Positions 4,919-14,182 are shown, counted from the first letter of the stretch. The stretch: 15,663 nt of DNA from JAQIBY01 sp034721855 (GCA_034721855.1 JAYENB010000137.1:1-15663); one strand, 5' to 3'. Made by a program: numbers and translations. The notes: generated by a model from the sequence alone, not told the origin.

Positions 4919-5917
4919 ATGAACAAAAAAATCAAAAATACACTTAAATTTCTGCTTTTTATTGGCATAGGAATAGTGTTGTTCTGGTTGGTTTACAAGG
5001 ACCAGGATTTTGCAGCTCTTTTTCATAAAATGAAAGCTATTAAATGGGTGTGGTTTATTCCGGCAATGCTGGTTGCTTTATTAAGCCATATTTTCAGGGC
5101 AATGCGCTGGAATCAACTGCTGGAATCCATGGGCAATTACAAACCCCGCTTATTGAATACTTTTTTTGCTGTATTGAGCATGTATTTTGTCAACCTGGCC
5201 ATCCCCAGGCTTGGTGAAATTACCCGCAGTGGTATTGTATCAAAATATGATAAGCTTCCTTTTTCAAAAGTATTGGGAACCATGGTAACAGAGAGGGGAA
5301 CAGATTTTCTAATGCTGGTAATACTTACGGCCATAGCACTTATTGCCAGGGGCAGTGAAATGACAGGGTTCATAAGCGACAATCCGGAGTTCAAAGAAAA
5401 TGTAAGCTTTCTATTTTCCCCCGGTTTTTGGATATTGTTTGTGCTTGCTTCTGTTGTTATTTTGATATCCCTATATTATATAGCCAAAGGCCGGCTTGAT
5501 AAATACAAGATTTTTAAAAAAACTGGTGACTTTATCCGGAACTTTTTCTCCGGCATCAAAACCATCACACGCTTAAAACACACCTGGCGTTATGTGCTCC
5601 TGTCTGTATTGATTTTTGTTGCTTATTATTTTATGCTGTATTTATGCCTGCCTGCTTTCGATGATATACCGTCGATGCAAATGCTATCAATCCTGGTAGT
5701 GTTTGTTGCCGGCAGTTTTGGCATGGTAGCCCCTTCCCCCAATGGCATGGGCGCATGGCATTTCATGACCATACAAACCATGATGATTTTTGGTGTGCTT
5801 GAGGGCGATGCTAAACTTTTCGCCCTGGTTGTACATAGCATACAAACGATTATGTTGATTGTGCTTGGCCTGATATCCGTAGTGGGCCTGCCTATCATTA
5901 ACCGAAAGCAGCTTTAA
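4919..5917 (+). CDS. UPF0104 / flippase-like (lysylphosphatidylglycerol synthase TM domain) membrane protein
   Basis: Integral membrane protein of 332 residues, made mostly of hydrophobic segments (about eight). Family marks: HIFRAMRWNQLLES after the second segment, then FVNLAIPRLGEITRSGIVSKY and GTMVTERGTDF, the conserved P-R-x-GE-x-x-R and ER-x-x-D patterns of the MprF/YbhN transmembrane domain. There is no C-terminal acyltransferase domain, so it is not a full lysyl-phosphatidylglycerol synthase. Stand-alone members are thought to move lipids or lipid-linked intermediates. I chose the ATG at 4919 because the frame upstream is antisense to rsmA and the start sits behind a good -7 box. It is the first gene of a tight three-gene operon; the next start is 3 bases after its stop. 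Confidence 0.85.
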   Translation: MNKKIKNTLKFLLFIGIGIVLFWLVYKDQDFAALFHKMKAIKWVWFIPAMLVALLSHIFRAMRWNQLLESMGNYKPRLLNTFFAVLSMYFVNLAIPRLGEITRSGIVSKYDKLPFSKVLGTMVTERGTDFLMLVILTAIALIARGSEMTGFISDNPEFKENVSFLFSPGFWILFVLASVVILISLYYIAKGRLDKYKIFKKTGDFIRNFFSGIKTITRLKHTWRYVLLSVLIFVAYYFMLYLCLPAFDDIPSMQMLSILVVFVAGSFGMVAPSPNGMGAWHFMTIQTMMIFGVLEGDAKLFALVVHSIQTIMLIVLGLISVVGLPIINRKQL

Positions 5918-5920
5918 TGC

Positions 5921-6892
5921 ATGCTGACACGAAAAACCACAGACTTTTTAATCAAAATTCTGATTGTCATCGGAGCTTATTTGCTCGTTTATTTCCAGGT
6001 TAAAAATTCACAGGACATTCATCAGGTATGGGAGGCTGTAAAAAATGCTTTTTCAAATAACGGTAAATTTTTGTTCGCTATTTTTTTCATGATGCTGATT
6101 AACTGGGGCATAGAAGCCGGAAAATGGCAATTCCTGGCAAAACGCCTTCAGCCTTTCAGTTGGTTAAAAGCATTTTGCTCTGTAATGAGTGGGGTCAGCA
6201 TAGGTTTGTTTACCCCAAACCGCACCGGGGAATTTGCAGGACGCATCATATATCTTGAGCATAAAAACAGAATCGAGGGAACTGTACTTAGTCTGATAGG
6301 AAGTTATGCACAATTTGCCACAACACTCATTACCGGCATTCCTGCGCTTTTGTTTTTTTTACTTACCTGTTCAAATGGCCAACTTATAACGGATAAATTT
6401 CATCTTCCCATCCTGTTATCCATAATTACTGCCATTATTCTCATAATGCTGTATTTTAATCTGGCGTGGATTTATAAACTGTTGGTGCGGATTCGGTTTT
6501 TGAAAAACCACAAGGATAAGCTGCATCACCTAATTGATGTGAATAAAAAAGATTTATTTTACCTGTTGGTATTAAGTATGCTCAGATATGCTGTTTTTAT
6601 CGGTCAGTTTTATTTAATTTGCCGTATGTTTGCGCTGGATATTGATTTACAGCATGTGTTTGTTGCAGCAGCCAATGTATATTTTCTGATGAGCATGTTG
6701 CCGATTTTCACCCTCGGCGAACCGGGTTTGCGTGGCAGCCTTACCGGGATATTTTTCATACCTTTTACTACCGAGATAAGCACCGTAATTTCGGCATCGG
6801 TTTTGCTGTGGGTTATAAACGTTCTCTTTGTTGCCCTGGTAGGCGCAATATTTATGTTAAACCAAAAAATCATTAAACAAAAACATTTATAA
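5921..6892 (+). CDS. Second UPF0104 / flippase-like membrane protein
   Basis: A 323-residue polytopic protein of the same broad family as its upstream neighbour but clearly diverged, so not a recent duplicate. The signature appears as GIEAGKWQFLAKRL (for RxxRWxxLL) and GLFTPNRTGEFAGRIIY (for the P-R-x-GE-x-x-R block). The late helix contains TLGEPGLRGSLTGIFFIPF. Conserved arginine, glutamate and glycine remain although the two proteins share little else by eye. Three bases separate it from the gene on each side, so all three are almost certainly co-transcribed. Two unlike members in one operon suggest two transport steps or a heteromeric pair (inference). Confidence 0.8.
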   Translation: MLTRKTTDFLIKILIVIGAYLLVYFQVKNSQDIHQVWEAVKNAFSNNGKFLFAIFFMMLINWGIEAGKWQFLAKRLQPFSWLKAFCSVMSGVSIGLFTPNRTGEFAGRIIYLEHKNRIEGTVLSLIGSYAQFATTLITGIPALLFFLLTCSNGQLITDKFHLPILLSIITAIILIMLYFNLAWIYKLLVRIRFLKNHKDKLHHLIDVNKKDLFYLLVLSMLRYAVFIGQFYLICRMFALDIDLQHVFVAAANVYFLMSMLPIFTLGEPGLRGSLTGIFFIPFTTEISTVISASVLLWVINVLFVALVGAIFMLNQKIIKQKHL

Positions 6893-6895
6893 CCA

Positions 6896-8008
6896 ATGTG
6901 GATTTTTGTGTTGTTGTTGATACTGTTTTACACTGCTTTCCTGAGCTTACTGGCAGCAGGGATTATCAAGTTGTACCAGGGAAACAAAAAATACCAGCCA
7001 CCCAACACCCCTGAGCAGGTGGATGTTGTGATTCCTTTCCGTGATGAAGTAAACAATATAAATAAGCTTTTACATGACCTGTTAAATCAAACCTATCCAT
7101 CCTCCCTGTTTCATGTTATATTTATTGATGACCATTCCACAGATGGGGGAGATAAAATCATCAATGAAACGATAAACAAACACCATCTGAATGCAACACT
7201 TTTGCATCTGTCACCGGATAAAAAAGGGAAAAAAGAAGCGCTTCTTACCGGAATTGAATACAGCAATAATAAATATATCCTTACCACTGATGCAGATTGC
7301 GCCATGTTCCCAAACTGGGTAAATTGCATGATAACACAAGCCATGTATAACCATGCAGATTTGTTGTTGGGGCCTGTTATCCATACCGGAAAATCTGTTG
7401 TGGGACGATTGCAATCTGTTGAATCACTCAGTTTGCTGGCTGTAACAATGGGAACTGCGGGCCTTGGAATACCGGTATTAAGCAACGCTGCCAACATGGC
7501 AATCAACCGCAACACTTTAAACACATTGCAAGACCCTTTTAAAAACAGTGTCAGTTCAGGCGATGATATTTTTCTGATGGAAACCTTAAAAACAAATAAA
7601 GCTACCATTGCTTTCAACCCCGAACAGGAAGCACTTGTAAAAACCAAGGCTTCAGAATCATGGAACAAGTTAATACAACAACGTGCACGATGGATGAGCA
7701 AAACAAAACATTACCGTTTTGGCAGCAGTAAATTAACCATGATTATTTTTGGAATTATCCAGATAGGGTTTTTAATAAGCATTCCTGTTTTAATTGTCAA
7801 CCAGGCATTTTTAAGTCTGCTTTTTCTATGGATATTTAAAATATTGTATGATAATTTATTGATGTATCTTGTATCATCAAAATACAGTGTCCCATTCCGA
7901 CTTACGGAAAGCATTGTTTTTAGTGCCTTGTATCCTTTCTGGACATTAACAACCAATCTATTTGCCTACTTTACCAAATCTACGTGGAAAGGACGTCCGG
8001 TTAGTTAA
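6896..8008 (+). CDS. Membrane-anchored family 2 glycosyltransferase
   Basis: 370 residues: an N-terminal membrane segment (about 3-25), a cytoplasmic GT-A domain (about 42-270), then two or three C-terminal membrane segments (about 280-345). GT2 marks: VDVVIPFRDE (42-51), IFIDDHSTDGG (75-85), the metal-binding TTDADC (130-135), GDD (222-224) as the likely catalytic-base region, and Q262-R-A-R-W266, the QxxRW motif of processive or lipid-linked GT2 enzymes. It probably transfers a sugar from a nucleotide donor to a lipid or polyprenol-linked acceptor at the inner membrane. The donor and acceptor cannot be read from sequence. It closes the operon with the two UPF0104 proteins, which may flip or supply its lipid substrate (inference). 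Confidence 0.87.
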   Translation: MWIFVLLLILFYTAFLSLLAAGIIKLYQGNKKYQPPNTPEQVDVVIPFRDEVNNINKLLHDLLNQTYPSSLFHVIFIDDHSTDGGDKIINETINKHHLNATLLHLSPDKKGKKEALLTGIEYSNNKYILTTDADCAMFPNWVNCMITQAMYNHADLLLGPVIHTGKSVVGRLQSVESLSLLAVTMGTAGLGIPVLSNAANMAINRNTLNTLQDPFKNSVSSGDDIFLMETLKTNKATIAFNPEQEALVKTKASESWNKLIQQRARWMSKTKHYRFGSSKLTMIIFGIIQIGFLISIPVLIVNQAFLSLLFLWIFKILYDNLLMYLVSSKYSVPFRLTESIVFSALYPFWTLTTNLFAYFTKSTWKGRPVS

Positions 8009-8044
8009 GGTTTTTTAATTTTAGCACTGAGTAGTTACAAATAT
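8002..8044 (+). repeat. Direct repeat copy B (partner at 13-56)
   Basis: TAGTTAAGG, six T, then AATTTTAGCACTGAG(T)AGTTACAAATAT. It matches bases 13-56 with two substitutions and one missing base. It begins within the stop codon region of the glycosyltransferase gene and fills most of the 66-base gap before the convergent recQ stop. It has no obvious hairpin, so it is not a standard terminator. Confidence 0.7.
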
Positions 8045-8074
8045 TAAAATCCGTGTTTACTACCATCCGGGGTG

Positions 8075-10261
8075 TTAATTTGCTTCGGCAGAAATGAATT
8101 TTATGCGTACCAGGCGAATTTCTTCTTCCGTATAATCCTCATCTTCAAATTCTTCAAGAGCCTCATCCACAGTTCCGGTTTCAGAATCTTCCAGGAAATA
8201 ATCATAGATCTCTTCAATCCTTTCTTCATCCATGATCTCATTCAGGTAATAATCAATGTTAATTTTTGTACCTGAATTGATAATCGCTTCAATTTCCTCA
8301 ATAAGGTCAAGCATGGTCAGTCCTCTTGCATCGGCAATGTCACCCAGTGGCATTTTTTTATCAATGCTTTTGATGATATACACTTTATTACCTGATTTCT
8401 TAACCACCGATTTCACAACCATGTCCTGGGGCCTGTCAATGTTATTTTCATCGACGTGTTTTTTAATGACATCCAGAAAAGTATTGCCGTATTTTTTGGC
8501 TTTTCCCACGCCTACACCGGATATTTTTATGAGCTCTTCTTCTGTAATGGGATATTGTGTAGCCATTTCCTGCAATGATGGGTCACTGAAAATAACATAA
8601 GGTGGTAAATCCATCTTTTTGGCCATGATTTTTCGCTGGTCTTTCAACATGGCAAACAACACTTGGTCAGATGCGCTGGAACCACCATAGCCTTCCATTT
8701 CAGTATCGGAGTCTGTCTCATCGTAATCATGGTTTTTTACCAAGGGAAAATCATAAGGATTTTCCAAAAATTCCCTTCCTTTATCGGTTAATTTAAGCAG
8801 ACCATAATTCTCAATATCTTTTCTGATAAGATGTGCTATCAACGCTTGCCTGAAAACAGAATTCCAGAATTTTGGTTTATAGTCTCTGCCCATGCCGAAA
8901 ATATCCAATTTGTCGTGTTTGTATGCATAGATAGCGGCATTGGTTTTACCGGACAACACATTGGCAAGGTGTTCTGCTTTAAACCTCTCTTTAACTGTTA
9001 TCACGGCTTCGAGAGCAATTTGCACATATAATTTACCTTCAAATTTTTCTTTGGGATGCAGGCAATTATCGCAATAGCCACAATCTTCTTTGAGCTGTTC
9101 ACCAAAATAATTCAATAACAGTCTGACACGACAGATACTTGATTCAGCATAAGCAACAGTTTCATTAAGCAATTGTTTGCCGATTTCCTGTTCAGCCACA
9201 GGTTTGCCCTGCATAAATTTTTCAAGTTTCTCAATATCCTTATAACTGTAAAAACTAATGCATTTACCTTCCCCACCGTCGCGTCCGGCACGACCTGTTT
9301 CCTGGTAATACGATTCAAGGCTTTTGGGAATATCGTAATGGATAACAAAGCGAACATCTGGTTTATCAATACCCATTCCAAAAGCAATGGTAGCCACAAT
9401 GACATCAATTTCTTCCATCAGGAACTTATCTTGCGTTTCTGTTCTGGTAAGGGAGTCCATCCCTGCATGATAAGCCAAAGCATTAATGCCATTCACCTGT
9501 AAGGTTTCTGCAAGTTCTTCCACTTTTTTGCGACTCAGGCAATACACAATACCGGATTTCCCTGAATTTTTTTTGATAAAACGAATAATGTCAGCCGTTG
9601 CATTTTTTTTATCCCGAACTTCATAATACAAATTCTCGCGACGAAAAGAAGATTTAAAAACCTTAGCACCGAGCATATCCAGATTTTTCTGAATATCGTG
9701 CTGTACCTTGGGAGTTGCCGTTGCTGTGAGTGCAATTATAGGCGAATCACTTAAATTATTAACAATAGGGCGAATACGCCTGTACTCCGGCCTGAAATCG
9801 TGTCCCCATTCTGAGATACAGTGAGCTTCATCAATAGCATATAATGATATTTGCACTTTTTTTAAAAATTCTATATTTTCTTCTTTTCCCAATGATTCAG
9901 GTGCCACATACAGCAATTTTGTGCGTTTATTCAACACATCATCTTTTACATGTTGAATTTCTGCTTTTGTCAGCGAAGAATTCAGGAAATGTGCTATTCC
10001 GGAGTCTGAACTGAATCCGCGCATGGCATCCACTTGATTTTTCATCAGGGCTATCAGGGGAGAAATAATAATTGCTGTACCTTCGCTTACCATGGCAGGC
10101 AACTGATAACACAACGATTTTCCGCCACCAGTAGGCATTAACACAAAACAATCATTACCATCAAGGAGTGCGTGTATCACTTCTTTTTGTAATCCTTTAA
10201 AGTTGTCAAACCCAAAATATTTTTTGAGCACTTCATGAATGGTATCTTCATTATATTTCAT
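8075..10261 (-). CDS. recQ: ATP-dependent DNA helicase RecQ
   Basis: 3'-to-5' DNA helicase of recombinational repair, 728 residues. Order: motif 0 region GFDNFKGLQKEVI (17-29); Walker A MPTGGGKS (42-49); Walker B DEAH (144-147) followed by the RecQ aromatic-rich loop CISEWGHDFRPEY; motif VI QETGRAGRDG near 320; a zinc-binding subdomain with cysteines in ICRVRLLLNYFG...CGYCDNC near 375-400; the RQC winged-helix region; an HRDC domain about 535-610 (LKDQRKIMAKKMDLPPYVIFSD); and a C-terminal helix-turn-helix-like domain with a very acidic stretch, ending in EEEIRLVRIKF. This extra tail is usual in Bacteroidota RecQ. Start ATG at 10261; divergent from kdsD across 274 bases. All key catalytic residues are present. 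Confidence 0.95.
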   Translation of the reverse strand: MKYNEDTIHEVLKKYFGFDNFKGLQKEVIHALLDGNDCFVLMPTGGGKSLCYQLPAMVSEGTAIIISPLIALMKNQVDAMRGFSSDSGIAHFLNSSLTKAEIQHVKDDVLNKRTKLLYVAPESLGKEENIEFLKKVQISLYAIDEAHCISEWGHDFRPEYRRIRPIVNNLSDSPIIALTATATPKVQHDIQKNLDMLGAKVFKSSFRRENLYYEVRDKKNATADIIRFIKKNSGKSGIVYCLSRKKVEELAETLQVNGINALAYHAGMDSLTRTETQDKFLMEEIDVIVATIAFGMGIDKPDVRFVIHYDIPKSLESYYQETGRAGRDGGEGKCISFYSYKDIEKLEKFMQGKPVAEQEIGKQLLNETVAYAESSICRVRLLLNYFGEQLKEDCGYCDNCLHPKEKFEGKLYVQIALEAVITVKERFKAEHLANVLSGKTNAAIYAYKHDKLDIFGMGRDYKPKFWNSVFRQALIAHLIRKDIENYGLLKLTDKGREFLENPYDFPLVKNHDYDETDSDTEMEGYGGSSASDQVLFAMLKDQRKIMAKKMDLPPYVIFSDPSLQEMATQYPITEEELIKISGVGVGKAKKYGNTFLDVIKKHVDENNIDRPQDMVVKSVVKKSGNKVYIIKSIDKKMPLGDIADARGLTMLDLIEEIEAIINSGTKINIDYYLNEIMDEERIEEIYDYFLEDSETGTVDEALEEFEDEDYTEEEIRLVRIKFISAEAN

Positions 10262-10284
10262 CTAATCTTACTTTTTATTTTAAT

Positions 10285-10292
10285 CAAATGTA
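10285..10292 (-). promoter_or_regulatory. Candidate -7 box for recQ
   Basis: On the minus strand TACATTTG matches TAnnTTTG exactly, with 23 bases between it and the recQ ATG. The -33 element is not clear. The rest of the 274-base recQ-kdsD gap (10262-10535) is very AT-rich; I found no exact -7 match for kdsD in it. Confidence 0.4.
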
Positions 10293-10535
10293 ATAATTTT
10301 TTTTAGTTCATAAATATGTTTTGGTATAATTTAACATTTATTTGTAAAATTTTTGACAAAATATTTTTAATTGTGGATTAAGTATTGAATTATAATGCAT
10401 TAGAACATGATGATGCTTTTCAATAGTTTTTATGTAAAAACGCCATCACATACGCTTTCCAAATTATTTTATTATTTTCAAGGTTAATTAATAAGATATC
10501 GTAATTTTATATCATGATTTAAACATTAGTTTATT

Positions 10536-11498
10536 ATGGATGAGATACAAAGGATCGCAAAAGAAAGTTTGCTAAAAGAAGCAAAAGCAATTGAAAATCT
10601 GGTTAACTATATTGATGAAGATTTTACGAAAGCAGTTGAACTGATTTATCAATCAAAAGGAAGGGTAATTGTTACCGGGATCGGCAAAAGTGCCAACATT
10701 GCGAATAAAATTGTTGCCACCTTAAACTCTACAGGGACGCCCGGTATTTTTATGCATGCAGCCGACGCTATTCACGGTGACCTGGGTATCATTCAACCAG
10801 AAGATGTGGTTATTATCCTGTCAAAAAGCGGCAACACACCCGAAATAAAAGTGCTGATTCCACTTATACGATCCTTTAAAAACTCCTTCATTGCCATTGT
10901 ATCCGACCAAAAATCTTTTCTTGCCACTCATGCCGACTTTGTGTTAAAAGCCACAGTATCACAGGAAGCTTGTCCCAACAACCTCGCTCCAACCTCAAGT
11001 ACCACGGCCCAACTTGCCATAGGAGATGCTTTGGCCATCTGTTTGCTTAATAAAAGGGGGTTTACTCCTGATGATTTTGCCAAAGTACACCCGGGGGGTT
11101 CGCTCGGAAAAAAATTATACCTAAAAATTAAAGATGTTTATCCCTACAACGAAAGCCCCCGTGTCTATTCTGACGCTGCCGTTGATAAAATCATCACGGA
11201 GATCAGCAGCAAACGAATGGGAGCAACAGCTGTACTTACACATGACAATAAACTGGTTGGTGTCATTACCGACGGGGACCTGCGCCGAATGCTTCAACAT
11301 CAATCTGACAAAATTGGTACCTTAAAAGCCGAAGATCTGATGACCATAAATCCAAAAACAATAAGCCCTGATACATTGGCTGTTAATGGGTTTAAAATAA
11401 TGGAGGAAAATAACATTACACAACTCATTGTTATTGAAAATGGCTCATACCTCGGCATGGTTCATTTGCATGATTTTATCAAAGAAGGAATCGTGTAA
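10536..11498 (+). CDS. kdsD: D-arabinose 5-phosphate isomerase (KdsD/KpsF family)
   Basis: Interconverts ribulose 5-phosphate and arabinose 5-phosphate, the first committed step to Kdo, the sugar linking lipid A to core in lipopolysaccharide. The product has 320 residues: an N-terminal SIS domain (about 35-175) and two CBS domains (about 205-320). Motifs: GIGKSANIANK (48-58; GIGKSG-type phosphosugar loop with A for G), STGTPGIFMHAADAIHGDLG with H80, LSKSGNTPE (95-103), PTSSTT (152-157), and FAKVHPGGSLG with H185. The two histidines correspond to catalytic and structural positions known in KdsD. The presence of both CBS domains separates it from KpsF-like SIS-only forms. The DUF5686 gene starts 3 bases after its stop, so they form an operon. 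Confidence 0.92.
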   Translation: MDEIQRIAKESLLKEAKAIENLVNYIDEDFTKAVELIYQSKGRVIVTGIGKSANIANKIVATLNSTGTPGIFMHAADAIHGDLGIIQPEDVVIILSKSGNTPEIKVLIPLIRSFKNSFIAIVSDQKSFLATHADFVLKATVSQEACPNNLAPTSSTTAQLAIGDALAICLLNKRGFTPDDFAKVHPGGSLGKKLYLKIKDVYPYNESPRVYSDAAVDKIITEISSKRMGATAVLTHDNKLVGVITDGDLRRMLQHQSDKIGTLKAEDLMTINPKTISPDTLAVNGFKIMEENNITQLIVIENGSYLGMVHLHDFIKEGIV

Positions 11499-11501
11499 CT
11501 C

Positions 11502-14003
11502 ATGGCTAAACGCATTTTCTATATAGCCCTGTTATTTTGTGCTGTAATCTTTAAAGGATACAGCCAAAACACAGTAATCACAGGCAATGTAAAAGATGCT
11601 GAAAGCGAAGATCCTCTGCCTTTTGTCAATATCAGCCTGAAAGGAACAAAACATGGTACCATCACAGATATTGACGGCAATTTCTCACTTAATGTCAGCC
11701 ATCCGGGAGACACCCTTGTTGTAAGCTATCTTGGATATAAAACAATAAAACGTCCTGTGAAAAAAGGACATAAACAACATTTTGACATCAGCATGAGAAT
11801 GGTGGGTATTCAGTTGGGAGAAGTGGTGGTAATGCCAGGCAAAAAACCCGAAGATATTCTGCTGGACCTCATCCAGGAACGAAAAAAAATCAATAAACCC
11901 AAAAGCCTGGATTATTACGCTTACGATGTTTATAACAAGCTTGAATTTGACCTGAACAACATCAGCGGAGACTTTGGCTCAGGTAAATTAACCAAATCTT
12001 TCGAATTTCTGAAAGATTACGTTGATACTGCCAATGTAAGCAAAAAAAGTTTCATTCCTTTTTTCATTTCGGAAAGTTTTTCCAGTATTTATTACAGAAA
12101 ACAACCCAAAAAAGAACTTGAATTTGTAAAGGCCAATAAAATTTCAGGGATCAACAACCAAAGCCTGAAACGCTTTACCGGCGACATGTATCAGGATGTT
12201 GATATTTATGAAAATGTCATCACCGTGTTGGGAAAAGGCTTTATTTCTCCCCTCGGCAATATGGGCAAAGTTTATTATGATTACCAGCTTACCGACACAA
12301 GTTACCAGGACAATCGCTGGTGTTACCGGCTGGAATTCATGCCCAGACGAAAGCATGAACCAACCATAGAAGGCTATGTCTATATCAACGATACCACATT
12401 TGCAGTGAAGGGGTTTGAAGTCAGCCTGAGTGAAACTGCTAACATTAATTTTGTGGATTCCCTTGTGGCAGAAAAGCATTACGTACAAATTGAAGACAGC
12501 ATCTGGTTGATAAAAAAAGACAGGATTTTTGTGGATTTTAACCTTGTAGATACCAGGGAGGGGTTTTTTGGCCGTAAAACCAGCTATTATTCCAATCATA
12601 AAATCAACGAGAAAGTGGATAAATCTGTGTTTGAAAAATCATATCCTTCAAACCTTATATACACTGACAGTGTAGAAACTACCAACAAAGCATTCTGGGA
12701 AGAAAAACGCCCTGAAAAACTATCAACGCGTGAAGCTGAAATTTACGACATGGTTGATACCATCAAAACAGTAAAGGCATTTAAGCGATGGGAGACAATA
12801 TTAACAACAATTGTTACGGGATATTATTCTGCAGGGCCTGTGGATTTGGGACCAATATATTCTTACATTTCAGCAAATCCTATTGAAGGCACACGGTTGC
12901 GGCTGGGTTTTAAAACGAATACAGATTTCTCGCCCAAACTTAAACTTGAAAGTTTCGGGGCTTATGGTTTTGGAGATGAAATATGGAAATACGGCGGAGG
13001 TTTTACCTATATGTTTGATGTGCTTCCGCGTAGAGCCATCCATTTTTTTGCAGCCCACGATTACCTTCAAATGGGAGACCGACTTAATGCGCTGCGTACA
13101 GATAATGTATTGGGAACCCTGCTGAGACGTCCCGGCGACATACACATGTACATGGCCACAAACTGGGATATTCATTATGAATATGAGTTCATCGAAGGCA
13201 TCAGCTTGTTTGCCGGCATGGAAACAAACAATATTTTAGCTCGCCCCAACCATGATTTTCAAATACGGCCCGCCGATGCTTCGGACACCCCCCCTGCATA
13301 TCAAACCGAAAACCACCTGCAATCCACAGAATTTAATATCGGGCTTCACCTGGCACCCGGGGAAAAATTTGTACGTGGAAAATTTAACCGTATATCCCTC
13401 GGTACCAAGAAACCTGTTATCAATTTGAATCTGGGCTATGCCCCTATGAATTATTTTTCAAATCAGTATGAATACCTTTCTGTTAGTTTAAATTACAAAC
13501 ATAAAATACAGTTGTATCCACTTGGGGTACTGCATTATGCGATTGAAGGCGGAAAAGTGTTCGGCACAGCCCCGTTTCCCTTTCTTTTTGTACATAAAGG
13601 AAATCAATCCTTTGCTTATTACGATTATTCGTTCAACCTGATGAACTTTTATGAGTTTGTTTCTGACACCTACATGTCAATTTATGCCGAACACCGGTTT
13701 GAAGGTTTTTTCCTGAGCCACATTCCCCTCATGCGCAAACTGGAGTGGCGTGAACACATCGGTTTTAAAGCTACATACGGGCAAATAAATGAAAACAACA
13801 AGGAGGTGATTGTTTTTCCACCCCATGTTCATGATTTCAGAACACTTGATGACACAAGAGAATTGCCATATATGGAAGTAAATGCAGGCATCAGCAACAT
13901 ATTAAAAATACTGCGCATTGACGCTGTATGGCGTTTATCTCACCTCAAAAACCCCAATATCTATCCCTTTGCAGTGATGGCAAAACTGCAAATTGATTTT
14001 TAA
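11502..14003 (+). CDS. CarboxypepD_reg-like / DUF5686 outer-membrane protein
   Basis: 833 residues. It has a signal peptide (1-21: KR, then hydrophobic IFYIALLFCAVIF, cleavage after YSQ). A carboxypeptidase-regulatory-like beta-sandwich follows at about 25-100 (ITGNVKDAESEDPLPFVNISLKG...TDIDGNFSL...LVVSYLGYKT), the domain that commonly leads TonB-dependent receptors. The remainder matches the DUF5686 type, beginning EVVVMPGKKPEDILLDLIQERKKI, with many alternating aromatic strands in the C-terminal half ending KLQIDF. A terminal phenylalanine on a strand is typical of outer-membrane beta-barrels. No plug or TonB box is seen, so it is not a TonB-dependent transporter. Its function is unknown; co-transcription with kdsD hints at a link to envelope construction (inference). 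Confidence 0.85.
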   Translation: MAKRIFYIALLFCAVIFKGYSQNTVITGNVKDAESEDPLPFVNISLKGTKHGTITDIDGNFSLNVSHPGDTLVVSYLGYKTIKRPVKKGHKQHFDISMRMVGIQLGEVVVMPGKKPEDILLDLIQERKKINKPKSLDYYAYDVYNKLEFDLNNISGDFGSGKLTKSFEFLKDYVDTANVSKKSFIPFFISESFSSIYYRKQPKKELEFVKANKISGINNQSLKRFTGDMYQDVDIYENVITVLGKGFISPLGNMGKVYYDYQLTDTSYQDNRWCYRLEFMPRRKHEPTIEGYVYINDTTFAVKGFEVSLSETANINFVDSLVAEKHYVQIEDSIWLIKKDRIFVDFNLVDTREGFFGRKTSYYSNHKINEKVDKSVFEKSYPSNLIYTDSVETTNKAFWEEKRPEKLSTREAEIYDMVDTIKTVKAFKRWETILTTIVTGYYSAGPVDLGPIYSYISANPIEGTRLRLGFKTNTDFSPKLKLESFGAYGFGDEIWKYGGGFTYMFDVLPRRAIHFFAAHDYLQMGDRLNALRTDNVLGTLLRRPGDIHMYMATNWDIHYEYEFIEGISLFAGMETNNILARPNHDFQIRPADASDTPPAYQTENHLQSTEFNIGLHLAPGEKFVRGKFNRISLGTKKPVINLNLGYAPMNYFSNQYEYLSVSLNYKHKIQLYPLGVLHYAIEGGKVFGTAPFPFLFVHKGNQSFAYYDYSFNLMNFYEFVSDTYMSIYAEHRFEGFFLSHIPLMRKLEWREHIGFKATYGQINENNKEVIVFPPHVHDFRTLDDTRELPYMEVNAGISNILKILRIDAVWRLSHLKNPNIYPFAVMAKLQIDF

Positions 14004-14036
14004 CTGTAATAACTATCCAGTTGTTCTTTACTACTG

Positions 14037-14056
14037 GTTAGCAATTAATTGTTAAC
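14037..14056. promoter_or_regulatory. Imperfect palindrome downstream of the DUF5686 gene
   Basis: GTTAGCAATT followed by AATTGTTAAC is a 20-base palindrome with one mismatched pair, 33 bases after the stop. It lacks a T-run, so a terminator role is doubtful; it could be a protein-binding site. Just upstream, CCAGT/ACTGG (14017-14037) forms another weak stem. Confidence 0.25.
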
Positions 14057-14156
14057 TCCCAAACGATAAATAAATGGTCTATATGCTACCATCCTGATAT
14101 TTTCATGAAAAATAATCAGCAAAATATTTGGAAGGTAAAAAATAAATTTATTGTTT

Positions 14157-14174
14157 TGACTGACCGTTCAGTCA
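14157..14174. promoter_or_regulatory. TetR-type operator, likely autoregulatory
   Basis: TGACTGA-CCGT-TCAGTCA: perfect 7-base arms around a 4-base centre, a classic TetR/AcrR operator shape. It lies between TTTTG at 14154-14158 (possible -33) and TAATTTTA at 14175-14182 (one mismatch to the -7 consensus), so bound protein would cover the promoter. The regulator ATG follows 32 bases later. This strongly suggests self-repression, and probably control of the LolA-like gene in the same operon. Confidence 0.75.
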
Positions 14175-14182
14175 TAATTTTA
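14175..14182 (+). promoter_or_regulatory. Candidate -7 box for the tetR-lolA-like operon
   Basis: TAATTTTA has one mismatch to TAnnTTTG. It lies immediately after the palindromic operator and about 16 bases after a TTTTG. A start point just downstream would give a leader of roughly 15-20 bases to the ATG at 14207. Confidence 0.4.

Noticed and set aside
4919..6892. MprF lysylphosphatidylglycerol synthase
   Set aside because: Both proteins have only the membrane domain; the C-terminal aminoacyl-transferase domain of MprF is absent.
11502..14003. TonB-dependent receptor (SusC-like)
   Set aside because: Only the leading carboxypeptidase-regulatory-like domain is shared. No plug domain or TonB box is visible, and the body matches DUF5686 instead.
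14037..14056. Intrinsic terminator of the kdsD-DUF5686 operon
   Set aside because: The palindrome is AT-rich with no loop to spare and no following T-run.
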